From Streptomyces sp. AJS327 (GTDB taxonomy: Bacteria > Actinomycetota > Actinomycetes > Streptomycetales > Streptomycetaceae): a DNA stretch of 64,000 bases. The stretch lies in assembly GCF_013450295.1 (NCBI RefSeq), contig NZ_SKBR01000001.1:314001-378000 (forward strand). The letters are read 5' to 3'. The position numbers and the translations under genes are program-made. Shown piece by piece: positions 10,560-19,838 of this stretch (its first letter is position 1; each line of letters opens with the position of its first letter). The notes under the pieces were generated by a model. That model did not search any database, was not told the DNA's origin, and saw only the letters and a program-made list of their open reading frames with translations.

Positions 10560-11240
10560 TCAGCCGCCGATCTCCAGGGGGTCCAGCAGCCGGTGCGGGC
10601 GCCGGAGGGCGCGGGTGACCGGGTCCGTCCGGCCCTCGGAGTGCGGGTCACCGGCGCCGGGGCCGGGCCGGATCTCCACCTCCCGGGGCGGCACCAGGGC
10701 GGCGCCGCAGCGGGCGCAGCCCCCGTGTGCGGTGAGCGGCGCCCCCTCTCCGTCCGAAGTCCCGGCACTGTCTGGGGAGTTGGGGCAGTCTTCCGGTCTG
10801 CCTGGCGCCGGGGCGCCGGGTTCCCGGTCGCCGGCGGGTTCCGGGGGGTCGTGGGCGGGGCGGGCCGGTGCGGGGCCGGGGCAGTCGCGGTGGAGGAAGA
10901 GGCGGCGGCGGGGCGCGGGCCGGGAGGCGTGGATCTCGCCCCAGGTCAGCAGCGCGTAGAGGGCGGGCCACAGCTCCTGCCCGCGCGGGGTGAGCAGGTA
11001 CTCGTCCCGGGGTGGCGAGGTGCTGTAGCGGTGTGTGGCCAGCACTCCGGCCGTGGTGAGCGTGGTGAGCCGGGCGGAGAGCACGGCGCGCGGGATGTCC
11101 AGATGGGCGAGGAAGTCGCTGTAGCGCCGGACGCCGTAGAAGGCGTCCCGGACGATCAGCATCGTCCAGCGCTCGCCCACGAGTTCCAGGGCGCGGGCCA
11201 GCGCGCAGTCCTGTGTCGCGTAGTCCTTCTTGAGCGCCAT
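10560..11240 (-). CDS. HxlR-family transcriptional regulator with long Pro-rich tail
   Basis: A 226-residue protein. Residues 1-115 are a complete HxlR winged helix: CALARALELVGERWTMLIVRD, RYSDFLAHLDIPRAVLSARL, then the wing RDEYLLTPRGQELWPAL. Family members usually stop near residue 120-150; here about 100 extra residues follow, rich in Pro, Arg and Gly, with a CARCG pair near the end that might bind metal. The gene diverges from an MFS exporter, and a perfect 15-bp palindrome lies between them, the usual layout for a local repressor of an efflux pump. Start ATG at 11240. The inducer is unknown. Confidence 0.88.
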   Translation of the reverse strand: MALKKDYATQDCALARALELVGERWTMLIVRDAFYGVRRYSDFLAHLDIPRAVLSARLTTLTTAGVLATHRYSTSPPRDEYLLTPRGQELWPALYALLTWGEIHASRPAPRRRLFLHRDCPGPAPARPAHDPPEPAGDREPGAPAPGRPEDCPNSPDSAGTSDGEGAPLTAHGGCARCGAALVPPREVEIRPGPGAGDPHSEGRTDPVTRALRRPHRLLDPLEIGG

Positions 11241-11262
11241 GGGCCCAGCCTACCAACTCACG

Positions 11263-11277
11263 GTTCATTCAATGAAC
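11263..11277. promoter_or_regulatory. perfect 15-bp palindrome in HxlR/MFS divergent promoter
   Basis: GTTCATT-C-AATGAAC at 11263-11277 is a perfect 7-1-7 palindrome, 22 bp from the HxlR start codon and 60 bp from the MFS start. Its low GC content and symmetry in a divergent regulator/transporter interval make it a good HxlR operator candidate. Binding has not been tested. Confidence 0.6.
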
Positions 11278-11337
11278 TTGTGGTGCTACAGTACGGTCCA
11301 GATCGCTGGTTCAGTCACAGAACCCAGGAGGTCGTCG

Positions 11338-12873
11338 GTGGCTACTACCGTGGAGCCGGAGGACGTGGTCCCGGCGCGCAGCACCCTCCCGGCGGCCTCG
11401 CGCGCCGTCGTCGCCCCCCGCTCCGAGGCGCCCGCCCCGGAGGGTTCGCGCCGGGAGAGGGCGGCACCGGGGCCTCCGGGTCCGGCGAGGTCCGGAGCCC
11501 CGGAGGCAGGCGGCCGCCGGGTGCTGACCGTCGTCAGCCTCGCGACCTTCCTCACCCTGATGAGTTACACCGCTCCGATGCTCACCCTGCCCGGCATGAC
11601 CGCCTCCTTCGGCACCGGCGTCTCCGGACAGGCGTGGCTGATCAACGGCATGCCGCTCGGCCTGGCGGCACTGTTGCTGGTCGCGGGGAGCCTCGCGGAC
11701 GACTTCGGCCGCCGACGGGCCTTCACCGCCGGGCTGTTCGGCCTCGCGGTCACCGCGCTGCTCGCCGCGCTCGCCACCGGCACGCTCGGCTTCACCCTCG
11801 CGCGGATCGCGCACGGCGCCGCCGGTGCCGCCGTCATCGCCAGCAGCCTCGGCCTGCTCGCCCACACCTTCCCGGCGGGTCCCGCCCGGATACGGGCCAC
11901 CGGGATCTGGGGGGCGGCGCTCAGCGGGGGCATCGCGGTCGGCCCGGTGGTGGCCGCCGCGCTCACCCGCCTCGACTGGCGCCTGGCCCATCTGCTGTTC
12001 GCGCTGGGCGCGTTGGCGCTCGCGGCGGCGGCGTCCCGCTCCCTCCCCGAGTCCCGCAGCCCGCGCCCCGGCCGTCCGGACCTGCTCGGCGCCGCGCTGC
12101 TCGGCCTCTCCCTCACCGCGCTGCTCGCCGCGCTGACGGTGGGCCGGGACGGCTGGCTGCGCCCGACGGTCGGCGGACTGTTCGCGGCGTCCCTGGCGCT
12201 GGCGGCCGGATTCGTCCACGCCGAGCGCCGGGTGGCGGCGCCGCTGCTCGACCTCGCGCTGCTGCGCCGCCCCGGCTTCGTGGTGGCCACCAGCGGGGCG
12301 CTGTTCACCGGCCTCGGGGTGATCGGGCTGTTCAGCTACCTCCCCGCGCTGCTCCAGCAGTCCCTGGGACTGTCCGAACTCACCACCGCCTGGCCGTTCT
12401 TCGTCTGGTCGGGTACCGCGCTGCTGGTCGCGCTCCAGACCCGGCGGCTGCCAGCCCGGTTCGCCCCACACCACCAACTCGCCCTGGGATTCGTGGTGTC
12501 CGCGCTCGGCGCGCTCACCATGCTCGGCGCCGTGGCTGGAGACGCCTGGGTCCGGCTGCTGTCCGGGTTCGCCGTCGCGGGAGTGGGCAGCGGACTGCTG
12601 AACTCGGCCCTGCCCCGGCTGGCCGTGGAGAGCGTGCCGAAGGAGCGGGTGGCCATGGGCTCGGGCGCCAACAACACCGCGCGGTACATCGGTTCGTCGA
12701 TGGGGCTCTCGCTCACCGTCGTCGTCGCCACCTCGGCGCCCGGCGGGGACCGGGCGGCGGCGCTGGCGGAGGGCGCGGACAGCGCGCTGTTCGTCGCGGT
12801 CGGGCTGATGGCGCTCGGCGCGGTGGCCGCGCTGCTCTTCGGCGGGCGGCGGGAGACCGGCACCGAGTCCTGA
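11338..12873 (+). CDS. MFS drug-efflux transporter (DHA2-like)
   Basis: A 511-residue major-facilitator protein. A cytoplasmic N-terminal stretch of about 60 residues rich in Pro/Ala/Gly precedes about 14 hydrophobic segments, the count of DHA2 drug:H+ antiporters. Motif A appears as GSLADDFGRRRAFTAG in the loop after the second helix, and GAALSGGIAVGPVV resembles the antiporter motif C. GTG at 11338 follows an AGGAGG ribosome site; the upstream in-frame ATG at 11230 would run through the operator. It is divergent from the HxlR regulator, so efflux of a toxic or signalling compound under HxlR control is likely. The substrate cannot be told. Confidence 0.9.
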   Translation: MATTVEPEDVVPARSTLPAASRAVVAPRSEAPAPEGSRRERAAPGPPGPARSGAPEAGGRRVLTVVSLATFLTLMSYTAPMLTLPGMTASFGTGVSGQAWLINGMPLGLAALLLVAGSLADDFGRRRAFTAGLFGLAVTALLAALATGTLGFTLARIAHGAAGAAVIASSLGLLAHTFPAGPARIRATGIWGAALSGGIAVGPVVAAALTRLDWRLAHLLFALGALALAAAASRSLPESRSPRPGRPDLLGAALLGLSLTALLAALTVGRDGWLRPTVGGLFAASLALAAGFVHAERRVAAPLLDLALLRRPGFVVATSGALFTGLGVIGLFSYLPALLQQSLGLSELTTAWPFFVWSGTALLVALQTRRLPARFAPHHQLALGFVVSALGALTMLGAVAGDAWVRLLSGFAVAGVGSGLLNSALPRLAVESVPKERVAMGSGANNTARYIGSSMGLSLTVVVATSAPGGDRAAALAEGADSALFVAVGLMALGAVAALLFGGRRETGTES

Positions 12874-13011
12874 ACGCCCCTGTCACCAGGGAGCGTTGGC
12901 GTCGGTGTGACGGCCGCCCGACTCGCGTACTGGCGGACCGGGGCGCCGGGCGCGTTCCCCGCGCCCTGGTTTCTCCGCCCGCCCCGGTGCCGTCCACCGT
13001 CCGGGCGCGGC

Positions 13012-13377
13012 TCAGCTCGCCCGCTCCCCTCCGTGCCCGGGAAGAGACGGCGGACCCCCGGAAGGGGGAGGGGCGTTCGGGGTGTCGGGGAGCGGTTCGG
13101 TGCGGACACGGGAGCGCGGCAGCCGGGACAGCTCCAGCAGGGTGAGTAGCTCCTCCTGCAACCGTGGGGTGTACAGGGCGCGTTCCTCGGGGGTGAGATC
13201 GAGGTCGATGGGCTGGTCGCGGTGCGCGAAGGCCCTGTTGATTCCGCTCATGACCTTCAACAGCAGCTCGAACGAGGGTGGGTCGAGTCGTTCCGCGAGC
13301 ATCCGCAGGTGGTGGCCCGCGCGCTGGCAGGTCTCCTCGTCCGCTGTACAGGGGAACGGTCGGTCGTCCGGGGACAT
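13012..13377 (-). CDS. hypothetical 121-residue protein
   Basis: I do not recognise this protein. The first 95 residues look like a genuine folded, mostly helical protein (FELLLKVMSGINRAFAHR; LTPEERALYTPRLQEELLTLLELSRLP), with two cysteines in PCTADEETC near the N-terminus; the last 25 residues are Pro/Gly-rich. No signal peptide or membrane segment. ATG at 13377 follows an AT-rich stretch that could hold the promoter, but I see no strong ribosome site. It is convergent with the MFS gene. It could be a false call, though its composition differs from the usual antisense shadows. Confidence 0.5.
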   Translation of the reverse strand: MSPDDRPFPCTADEETCQRAGHHLRMLAERLDPPSFELLLKVMSGINRAFAHRDQPIDLDLTPEERALYTPRLQEELLTLLELSRLPRSRVRTEPLPDTPNAPPPSGGPPSLPGHGGERAS

Positions 13378-13690
13378 GGCGAAAATGATGGCCGAATTTC
13401 CCTTCGTGCGGGGCTAGTTGTTCAAAAATTCAACGTCACACCTGAGTTCGCGCCCGTGCCCGTCCTCCCACCCGCACCGGACCACCCGTACTGGCTCCGG
13501 CACCCCTCCGTGCCCGGCGCCTTCCGGCGCCGGTTCCGCCGCTGCCGCCGCCGTCCGTGGCGGTGCCCGGAACGGCGGGGCGAGCAGCGGCAGCTGGACG
13601 AGCCGGTCCGCACCGGCGCGGACGGAGGGAGTCGTGCGGGGGAGGGGCGTTGACACGGGACGGCGTGGCGGGCAGGGGAGAAGGGATGGT
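13378..13690. other. gene-less stretch
   Basis: A 313-bp interval between two leftward genes. The right part is Pro/Arg-codon-like low-complexity sequence. The first 60 bp next to the hypothetical gene are AT-rich and probably carry its promoter. I see no supported gene or RNA. Confidence 0.5.
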
Positions 13691-14185
13691 TCAGACGGCC
13701 GGGTCGTCGTCGGTCCGCTCGGCGGCGTCCGCGTGGTCCACCGTCCCGGTCACCGGGCCCGGCGCCTCCCCCACGCCCTCGGCGAGCAGCTCCCGCAGCC
13801 CCTCCTCCATGCGCAACTCCTCGCGCTCGGTGCCGGGTTCGACCAGCCGGAGCGTCCGCTCCAGCCAGGCGGAGACGGCCGGGGCGGGCGCCTCCAGCAG
13901 CGCCTCCCCGTCGGGTGAGGAGAGGACGACGCAGATCAGCGGGCGCCCGTCCACCGTGGCGGGCCACACCCGCACGTCCCCCTCGCCGGTCGGCCGGAAG
14001 ACGCCCTCCAGCAGCAACTCCCGCGCGAACGTCCAGTGGACGGGCGTGCTGGTGCCGATGTGGAAGGCGATGTGCACGGCGTACGGGTCGTCCGTGCGGT
14101 AGGAGAGCCGAGCCGGTACGGAGACACCGCGCCCGGACGAGAGCATCAGCCGCAGTTCGAGTTCGCGTTCCACCGTGATGTCCAT
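13691..14185 (-). CDS. SsgA-like sporulation/cell-division protein, probably SsgG
   Basis: An SsgA-like protein (SALP), a family confined to morphologically complex actinomycetes that positions septa and cell-wall machinery during sporulation. Residues 1-130 match the SALP fold: ELELRLMLSSGRGVSVPARLSY, DPYAVHIAFHI, VHWTFARELLLEG, and the DGEALLEAPAPAVSAWLERT region. A C-terminal acidic tail of about 30 residues is longer than usual. ATG at 14185 is chosen; an upstream GTG/ATG at 14239 adds non-family residues. In S. coelicolor the SALP in this neighbourhood (close to hppD) is SsgG, so that identity is likely by context only. The promoter should lie in the AT-richer DNA around 14260-14300. Confidence 0.85.
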   Translation of the reverse strand: MDITVERELELRLMLSSGRGVSVPARLSYRTDDPYAVHIAFHIGTSTPVHWTFARELLLEGVFRPTGEGDVRVWPATVDGRPLICVVLSSPDGEALLEAPAPAVSAWLERTLRLVEPGTEREELRMEEGLRELLAEGVGEAPGPVTGTVDHADAAERTDDDPAV

Positions 14186-14565
14186 GGTCGTGGCCCTTCG
14201 GTCAGTTCCCGTGCCGTGCGCGCGGGGCTCACCTGGCAAGAGGGCGCCGTGCCGGGTTCCTTACACGGTTTCGCGATTCTTTTTCCGTTCTTTCCGTGGA
14301 AGTTCCGGTGGGACCCCGCGCCGGTCCGTCGTGGAGCGGCAAGTCCTCCCCGGCTTCTGGTAGATGTGGACCCTGCACCCGCGCCGAGCCGACCGCTGAG
14401 CCGCCGCCGTCCGAACCCCGGAGACCTCGACGTACGTGGACGCGATCCGCGCCAGGGCCCCCTGGACGCACGGAGACGCGGATACGGTGGTGGTCCGGCG
14501 ACGAACCGGTGCACCGCAACACATCCCGATATAACGGTCGAGAAGATACGGGACTCGGACACATC
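14186..14565. other. divergent promoter region, no gene
   Basis: A 380-bp interval between the divergent SALP and DUF2510-RDD genes. It contains a pyrimidine-rich AT patch (about 14270-14300) suited to a leftward promoter and an AT-rich patch near 14525-14560 just before the rightward ATG. I find no small gene or RNA that I can support. Confidence 0.5.
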
Positions 14566-16437
14566 ATGAGCGCGCCCTCCTCTGGCTCCTCCCACGGCAG
14601 CCCCAGCCCCGGTTTCTATCCGGACCCCTCCATCCCGGGATACATCCGGTACTGGAGCGGATCCTCCTGGGTGCCCGGCACGAGTCGCCCCGAGCCGCTG
14701 GAGGGCGAGCCCATGCCCGCGCCCCCCACCTCCGCCGACGCCCAGGCCCCCGGCCCCGGAACGGCCCCCTCCACCGACGAGACCGGCCCGGTGTTCCTCG
14801 ACGACCTGGACGACCCCGGCGTCATCGCCCAGCCGGCCGACGCGACGGGTGAGACCGGCCGCCCCTCCGGCCCCGGCGCGGCGGCGGACGCGAACGCCCG
14901 CCCCCTGAACGACGGCGCCGACGGCGCCGACGCCACCGGCGAGACCCCGCCCACCTCCGGCGTCACCCCCGACGAGGACGGTCTGCCGGTTCCCCGGCAG
15001 CGCCCCGAACCGGCCTCCGCCTGGCGCGCGGACGCCTCCCGCCAGTCCGGCTTCGGCCCGGCCACCGCCTCCGGCGCCCAGGAGGCGGGCCGCGGTGGCG
15101 GCTCCGCCGACCCCGCGGACGGTGGCCGCCCGGCGGGCCAGCGCGACCCCCGCGACCCGCGCGGACTGTGGGGCACCGACCACCAGGCGCGCGCGGAGCA
15201 GCAGGCGAGCGCGGAACCCCGGCGGAACGCCGACCGGCGCGCCGAGTCCTCCCGGTCACCCGCGGGGGGCGTGCCCACCGGCGCCAGCGAGGAACCGGGT
15301 CCGGACGACGGCACGTTCCCCATCCGCGCCCGCAGCCGCGAGGAGCTGGCGGAGGCCGCCCGGGAGGCGGACCCCGGACGTCGGTCGGAGACCGTCAGCG
15401 GCCAGGGCAACGGCCCCGGGGTGGGCGCGCCCACCCCGCGCGAGGCCGGGCGACCGGCGGGCGTGGGCGAACCGGCCGTTCCCGACCACACGGTGGGGCT
15501 GCGCCGCTCGGAGGTCCTGCGGCCCGCGACGGTCTCCGCGGCGGACCGGCCCACCCAGCCGGGCACGCCCACGCCGGTTCCGCCGAGCCGGAGTACGCCC
15601 CCGGGCCCGCCGCCCGCGCTCGGCAAACCCTCCGCCTCGGCACAGGGCGGACCGGGCGGATCCGGTGGGGCGGGCGGACCGGGCGGCGGTGCGGGAGGCC
15701 CGGGTGGGGGAGCGCCGGGTGGTCCCGGAAACCCCCCTGGCACCCCGTCGGGTCAGGAGCAACCGGCCTCCTGGGCCCAGCAGGTGCACGACCTCGCCTC
15801 CCACTCCACGGCTCCGGGCAGCCCCAACGCGCCCGGCCTGAGCGGGCTTCCGACCCAGCCGAGGGGTTCCGGATCGGACCCGTTCCCCTGGCGTCCCCCG
15901 GGCGACGACCCGTTCCAGGCGGCCGCCGCCCGGCAGGCCCGCCCCGCCGGGCTGGGCCGCCGGTTCGCCGCGCGGCTGATCGACGCCGTCGTCACGGCGG
16001 CCGTCGCGGCGGCCGCCGCGTTCCCCTTCGTGGGGAAGGCGAGCGACCACATCCAGAGCAAGATCGACGCGGTGGAGCGGGCCGGGGAGACCCAGCGGAT
16101 CTGGCTGGTCGACGGCACCACCGGCGGCTACCTCGCGATCGTCCTCGGCGCGGTGCTCGTCTTCGGCCTGCTCTACGAGGTGCTGCCCACCGCGCGCTGG
16201 GGCCGGACCCTGGGCAAGCGGCTGCTCGGCGTCACCGTGCTGGACCTGGAGCGGCAGGAGCCCCCGGCCTTCGGCGCCGCGCTGGTGCGGTGGCTGGTGT
16301 ACGGAACGCTCGGTCTGGCCGTGATCGGCCTCGTCAACGTGTTCTGGTGCGTCGTCGACCGGCCGTGGCGGCAGTGCTGGCACGACAAGGCGGCCCGCAC
16401 CTTCGTCACCGGCGACTCCACCGAACTCCGCCTCTGA
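14566..16437 (+). CDS. DUF2510 + RDD-domain membrane protein
   Basis: A 623-residue protein of unknown function. The N-terminus is a DUF2510 motif (PGFYPDPSIPGYIRYWSGSSW, residues about 15-35, a Trp/Tyr-rich peptide often joined to membrane proteins). About 430 residues of Pro/Gly/Ala/Asp-rich disordered linker follow, including a Gly-rich run near 360-390. The C-terminal 150 residues are an RDD domain with three membrane segments: GRRFAARLIDAVV, then GRTLGKRLLGVTV and the end motif WHDKAARTFV. It is followed by a second RDD gene. The start is the ATG at 14566 directly before DUF2510. The family is envelope-related; transport or stress roles are only suggestions. Confidence 0.85.
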   Translation: MSAPSSGSSHGSPSPGFYPDPSIPGYIRYWSGSSWVPGTSRPEPLEGEPMPAPPTSADAQAPGPGTAPSTDETGPVFLDDLDDPGVIAQPADATGETGRPSGPGAAADANARPLNDGADGADATGETPPTSGVTPDEDGLPVPRQRPEPASAWRADASRQSGFGPATASGAQEAGRGGGSADPADGGRPAGQRDPRDPRGLWGTDHQARAEQQASAEPRRNADRRAESSRSPAGGVPTGASEEPGPDDGTFPIRARSREELAEAAREADPGRRSETVSGQGNGPGVGAPTPREAGRPAGVGEPAVPDHTVGLRRSEVLRPATVSAADRPTQPGTPTPVPPSRSTPPGPPPALGKPSASAQGGPGGSGGAGGPGGGAGGPGGGAPGGPGNPPGTPSGQEQPASWAQQVHDLASHSTAPGSPNAPGLSGLPTQPRGSGSDPFPWRPPGDDPFQAAAARQARPAGLGRRFAARLIDAVVTAAVAAAAAFPFVGKASDHIQSKIDAVERAGETQRIWLVDGTTGGYLAIVLGAVLVFGLLYEVLPTARWGRTLGKRLLGVTVLDLERQEPPAFGAALVRWLVYGTLGLAVIGLVNVFWCVVDRPWRQCWHDKAARTFVTGDSTELRL

Positions 16438-16599
16438 GCCACGGCGCCGCGCTCCGGGGACCGCCCGCCGGGCCCGGTCGCCCGCGACCACGCGCGGGAG
16501 TTCCGGCCGGGACCCCGGCGGGAACCCGATCGGTCCAGGGGGTCGCTCCAACGCCCCGCGCCGGATGCGGGGTCCGGGGGCCCGGGGTCGACTCGGGGC

Positions 16600-17259
16600 A
16601 TGACCACCGAGCAGCCGGAGAACGACCCGTACCGGAAGCCGCCCCCCGGCGGGACGGAGGGAGGCGCCGGGGCCTGGCCGGGCGGGTCCTCCGATCCGTA
16701 CGGTGTCCCACCGCCCGGCCGGGGTGACCCCTACGGCGCTCCGCCGCCGGGCGGCCCGTACGAGGGGGGCGCCTACGGCAGCCCGTACGGCAGCCCCGGG
16801 CCGGGCGGCGATCCGCTCGCCGGGATGCCGCCGCTCGCCAACCGGGGCAAGCGGCTGGTGGCCCGGATCATCGACGGGCTGATCATCGGCATCCCCCTCG
16901 GACTGCTGACGGCCCTGGTGCCGTTGGGGTTCAACCGGGGCGACAACGGCGGTGGTTACTGGCCGCAGGTCGTCTACATCGTGGTCTATCTGGTGTACGA
17001 GGGCCTGATGCTCACCCAGTCCGGACAGACCGTCGGCAAGAAGGCGATGCACATCCGCGTCGCGATGCTGGAGCACGGTGGGGTGCCGCAGGGCGGCCCG
17101 GGCTGGTTCCGCGCCGCCCTCTACTCGGTCCCGCTGCTCGTTCCGTGCCTGGGCTTCCTGTTCTGGCTGGTGAACGTCCTGTACTGCACCTGGGACCGGC
17201 CCTACCAGCAGTGCGTGCACGACAAGGCGGCGCGCACGGTGGTCGTCGAGGCGCGCTAG
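16600..17259 (+). CDS. RDD-family membrane protein
   Basis: A 219-residue protein: a Pro/Gly/Tyr-rich cytoplasmic N-terminus (about 80 residues, with repeated PYG/PPG motifs) and an RDD domain with three hydrophobic segments. The family's conserved Arg and two Asp are seen in RLVARIIDGLI and at the end in CVHDKAARTVVV; GQTVGKKAMHIRV is the loop motif. It sits 162 bp after the larger DUF2510-RDD gene, same strand, probably a paralogue pair. ATG at 16600. Function unknown; RDD proteins are sometimes linked to ion or compatible-solute transport. Confidence 0.85.
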   Translation: MTTEQPENDPYRKPPPGGTEGGAGAWPGGSSDPYGVPPPGRGDPYGAPPPGGPYEGGAYGSPYGSPGPGGDPLAGMPPLANRGKRLVARIIDGLIIGIPLGLLTALVPLGFNRGDNGGGYWPQVVYIVVYLVYEGLMLTQSGQTVGKKAMHIRVAMLEHGGVPQGGPGWFRAALYSVPLLVPCLGFLFWLVNVLYCTWDRPYQQCVHDKAARTVVVEAR

Positions 17260-17800
17260 CCGGTCCGGTCCGCCCGCGCTCCGGTCGCCGGTCCGCCGCC
17301 GGTTCGCCGCCCGGATCGGGGCGGGCGTCGGGCGGCACCGGAGGGGTCACTTACGCGGAGTCGACCGCGCGGGCGGACCCCGGCCCTCCCTCCCCGAGCC
17401 CGGTCCCTCGGAACGCCCCGCGTGCGCGCCGGGCCGTGGTGCCTCCCGGGAGCGGCCCGTGGGCACGCCCCCGGGAACCCCCGTGCACCCGGCACCCCGT
17501 GAGCGCGGCGGTGGACCGGGCTCACGGCGGCGCTGGCCACCGGAAAGGGTGAGCGGCCGGACCGCTGGCGCCGACGCCGTGACGCCGCGGCGGCCCGCCC
17601 GCCGACGTGCTCCGCGCGGATCCGGATCGTCCAACACCCGCCAGACGTACGGTCGTTGAGCCGCCGAATCCGGCGCCCGGCGGGGCGGGCGTGGCGGCGG
17701 TGTGGGACGGACGGGCGGGCGTGGCGGGAACACCGCGTGGGGCGAACACGTGCGGGGTGGGGCCGGGGCGCCCGGCCCCGGCACGGCGGGTACGGCGGCG
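17260..17800. other. gene-less stretch
   Basis: A 541-bp interval between the convergent RDD and small membrane protein genes. It is GC-rich low-complexity sequence. Open frames on both strands encode Pro/Arg/Ala-only products and look like GC-driven shadows. I see no hairpin with a T-run and no RNA gene. Confidence 0.5.
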
Positions 17801-18097
17801 CTAGCGGCGCAGCGACGGTTCGGGGAGGCGGGCCGTCCCCTGTTCCATCCGTGCGCGGGCCGCGAGTCCGGCGGCCCGGCGGGCGGCGTCGGCGCGCAGC
17901 CGTCCGCCGCTCCGGGCACCCGCGGTGAGCAGGGCGGGGATGGCGAGGGAGACCAGCAGCCCCAGGGCGAGCGCGCCTGCGGAGACGGCCAGGACCGCGG
18001 GTACCGACCGGGCTTCGGTCAGTGCCAGCAGAGCGAGCGCCGCACAGACGACGGTTGCCGAACCGAACAGGGCCTGGAGGGGAGTCGGACGCGGCAT
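17801..18097 (-). CDS. small two-helix membrane protein, unknown function
   Basis: A 98-residue protein starting at ATG 18097, which has a GAGGA ribosome site about 10 bp upstream. Two hydrophobic segments are clear: LFGSATVVCAALALLAL (about 8-24) and VLAVSAGALALGLLVSLAI (about 34-52), followed by an Arg/Ala-rich amphipathic C-terminus likely in the cytoplasm. I do not recognise the family. An upstream in-frame ATG at 18154 would add 19 residues. The membrane topology supports a real gene. Confidence 0.65.
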   Translation of the reverse strand: MPRPTPLQALFGSATVVCAALALLALTEARSVPAVLAVSAGALALGLLVSLAIPALLTAGARSGGRLRADAARRAAGLAARARMEQGTARLPEPSLRR

Positions 18098-19141
18098 GGC
18101 GGAATCCGTCCTCGGAAACGTCGGGGGGAGAGCGGAGGTCGAACGCGGCGCCACGCGACAGGCGGAGCTGGCGGGGCACTCCGTCGAACGACTCTACGGT
18201 TGCGGATGCCCCGGCCGGAAGCGGGCCAAGCGTGACCTCACCCACGCTTCCGATGCACGAGGGGCGCACCGGAGCACATGACCTGGACCGTCCCCAACTC
18301 CCGTCTGTGGATGTGGCGTTCGGCACGCGTACGCCGTGGCGTGGGGGGCCGGCTTCCGGTGCGGCGTTTGGGGGGACGGCCGGGGCGATCCGGGCGGTGG
18401 CGCCGGAGCGTGCCGCGCGGGCGGCCGCCGGACACCGGTCACCGGGCCGCCCCCGTACGGGGATCGGTGGTGCCCGCGCGCCACCGGTGCGCCGGTATCG
18501 GCCAACCTCACGCGCGCTCCCGGGCGGGCAACGAGAAGGATGTTCGCTAAATGTTCGCTTTCGCGATCTGATGAAGTGTCACCCGGAGTGTCGTGGTCGC
18601 TGGGAGGCCGTCGTGCCCGACGGGGGGCGGGCGGGGGGCCGTTCCGGCCGCGGACGGCCCGGTGTGGGCCCCGCGGGGGCCCGAACTCTGGTTCCAGAGC
18701 GTGCTGTTGGGCCGTCAGTTCCCCCGGGCCCCGGGGGCCGGTGCCGGGTCACCGGGCTGCGGTAACGGGGGGATAATGCAGTATTTGCCGAGGTCTGTGC
18801 GGGTGTGCGGGGGGTGTGGCGGCAGTGGTCACCCCCCGTGGTCGCGGTCGTGGCACGGGTCCCCGCGAGAGGGGTGAAAGCGACGAAAGGTCAGTGCGTG
18901 AGGAATGCCTCAGGAGGGATATAAGGGAACCCTCGCGGTCCGGCTCCCCGGTCTGTGTACGCTCTCCGTGCGGGGTGCGCAGCCGTTAGGCGTCCCGGGT
19001 GGAGTGTGCGAAAGCAATTTATTTGCATCGTTGCAGGTCAAAACATGATCACCCGTTACCCCCTGGCGGGAGGTAGTCGATCGCGCTTAGATGCCCTGTA
19101 CGAGTCCACCGGAATGACGTGTCACGGGGGAGAGGTTGATC
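18098..19141. other. 1-kb gene-less stretch with two AT-rich promoter-like patches
   Basis: No supported gene in 1,044 bp. Two points stand out. Near 18540-18560 the 9-mer ATGTTCGCT occurs twice, 11 bp apart, in an AT-rich patch. Near 19010-19050 there is a strongly AT-rich stretch (CAATTTATTTGCATC), 90-130 bp before the next gene, a likely promoter for it. Open frames here encode only Arg/Pro/Gly-rich products. Confidence 0.45.
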
Positions 19142-19585
19142 ATGACTGGAGGCGGATACACCACGCTGCCGGACGGCAGCGTGATCGTCGCGCTGACGTT
19201 GCCGCTGCCCCGCGGCGGCTCCTCGGCCGCGGCGAACCGCCCGGCCCGCCGCTCGACCAGCGGCGTGGCCGAAAGCACCGCGCGCCGCTGGCCCGCGGTG
19301 GCCGACGAGCCACACACCGTGCGCGCCGCCGACCCACGCCGGGTGGGCGACGAACCGCGCGTGCGCGTCCTGGTACACGCCGTGAACCGGTCCCGGGCCC
19401 TGACCAGGCTCAGGAACACCGGCCTCCGGGCGATCTACCTGCGGGGCAACGCCGAACCCCCCACGGCCGACGAGATCACCGCGGTCCTGCACCATCCGGA
19501 CGGACTGGTCTGGCGGCCCACGCCGGACGACGACCGGGAGTCCTGGCACCCGATCGCCTCGCTCCTCCGCGTCGGCACCGTGTGA
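19142..19585 (+). CDS. conserved-looking hypothetical protein
   Basis: A 147-residue soluble protein that I do not recognise. ATG at 19142 has a very good ribosome site (GGGGGAGAGG) 6-7 bp upstream; TTG at 19136 is an alternative. The first 60 residues are Arg/Ala/Ser-rich; the second half looks folded (RVRVLVHAVNRSRALTRLR, TGLRAIYLRGN, PTADEITAVLHHPDGLVWRP). No membrane segment or known motif. An AT-rich patch 100 bp upstream may be its promoter. It is flanked by long non-coding DNA and convergent with pncA. Confidence 0.7.
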   Translation: MTGGGYTTLPDGSVIVALTLPLPRGGSSAAANRPARRSTSGVAESTARRWPAVADEPHTVRAADPRRVGDEPRVRVLVHAVNRSRALTRLRNTGLRAIYLRGNAEPPTADEITAVLHHPDGLVWRPTPDDDRESWHPIASLLRVGTV

Positions 19586-19838
19586 CCCCGTCGGCCCGCG
19601 CGCCCGGCTCCCCGGGTCGCGCGGCCGCTCTCCCCCCCCCCGCCCGTCCCCGTACGCCCGTGCCCCGGGCCGCCCCGTCGGCCGCTGGGCCCGTCGGCCC
19701 GGATGCCGGGCGTCCGCTCCGGCATCCCGGAACCCCGTCCGCTCGCCGCACGCGCCCGCGACGCGACGACGGGGCGTCCGGCGAGAGGCCGCCAGGGGCT
19801 CCCCGGGGGTGTCGGGGGCGCAGGTCAGGCGGCGATGA

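Noticed and set aside
18336..18776. Possible 146-residue gene in the 1-kb gene-less stretch
   Set aside because: Product is Gly/Arg/Pro-rich, no ribosome site, other frames equally open.
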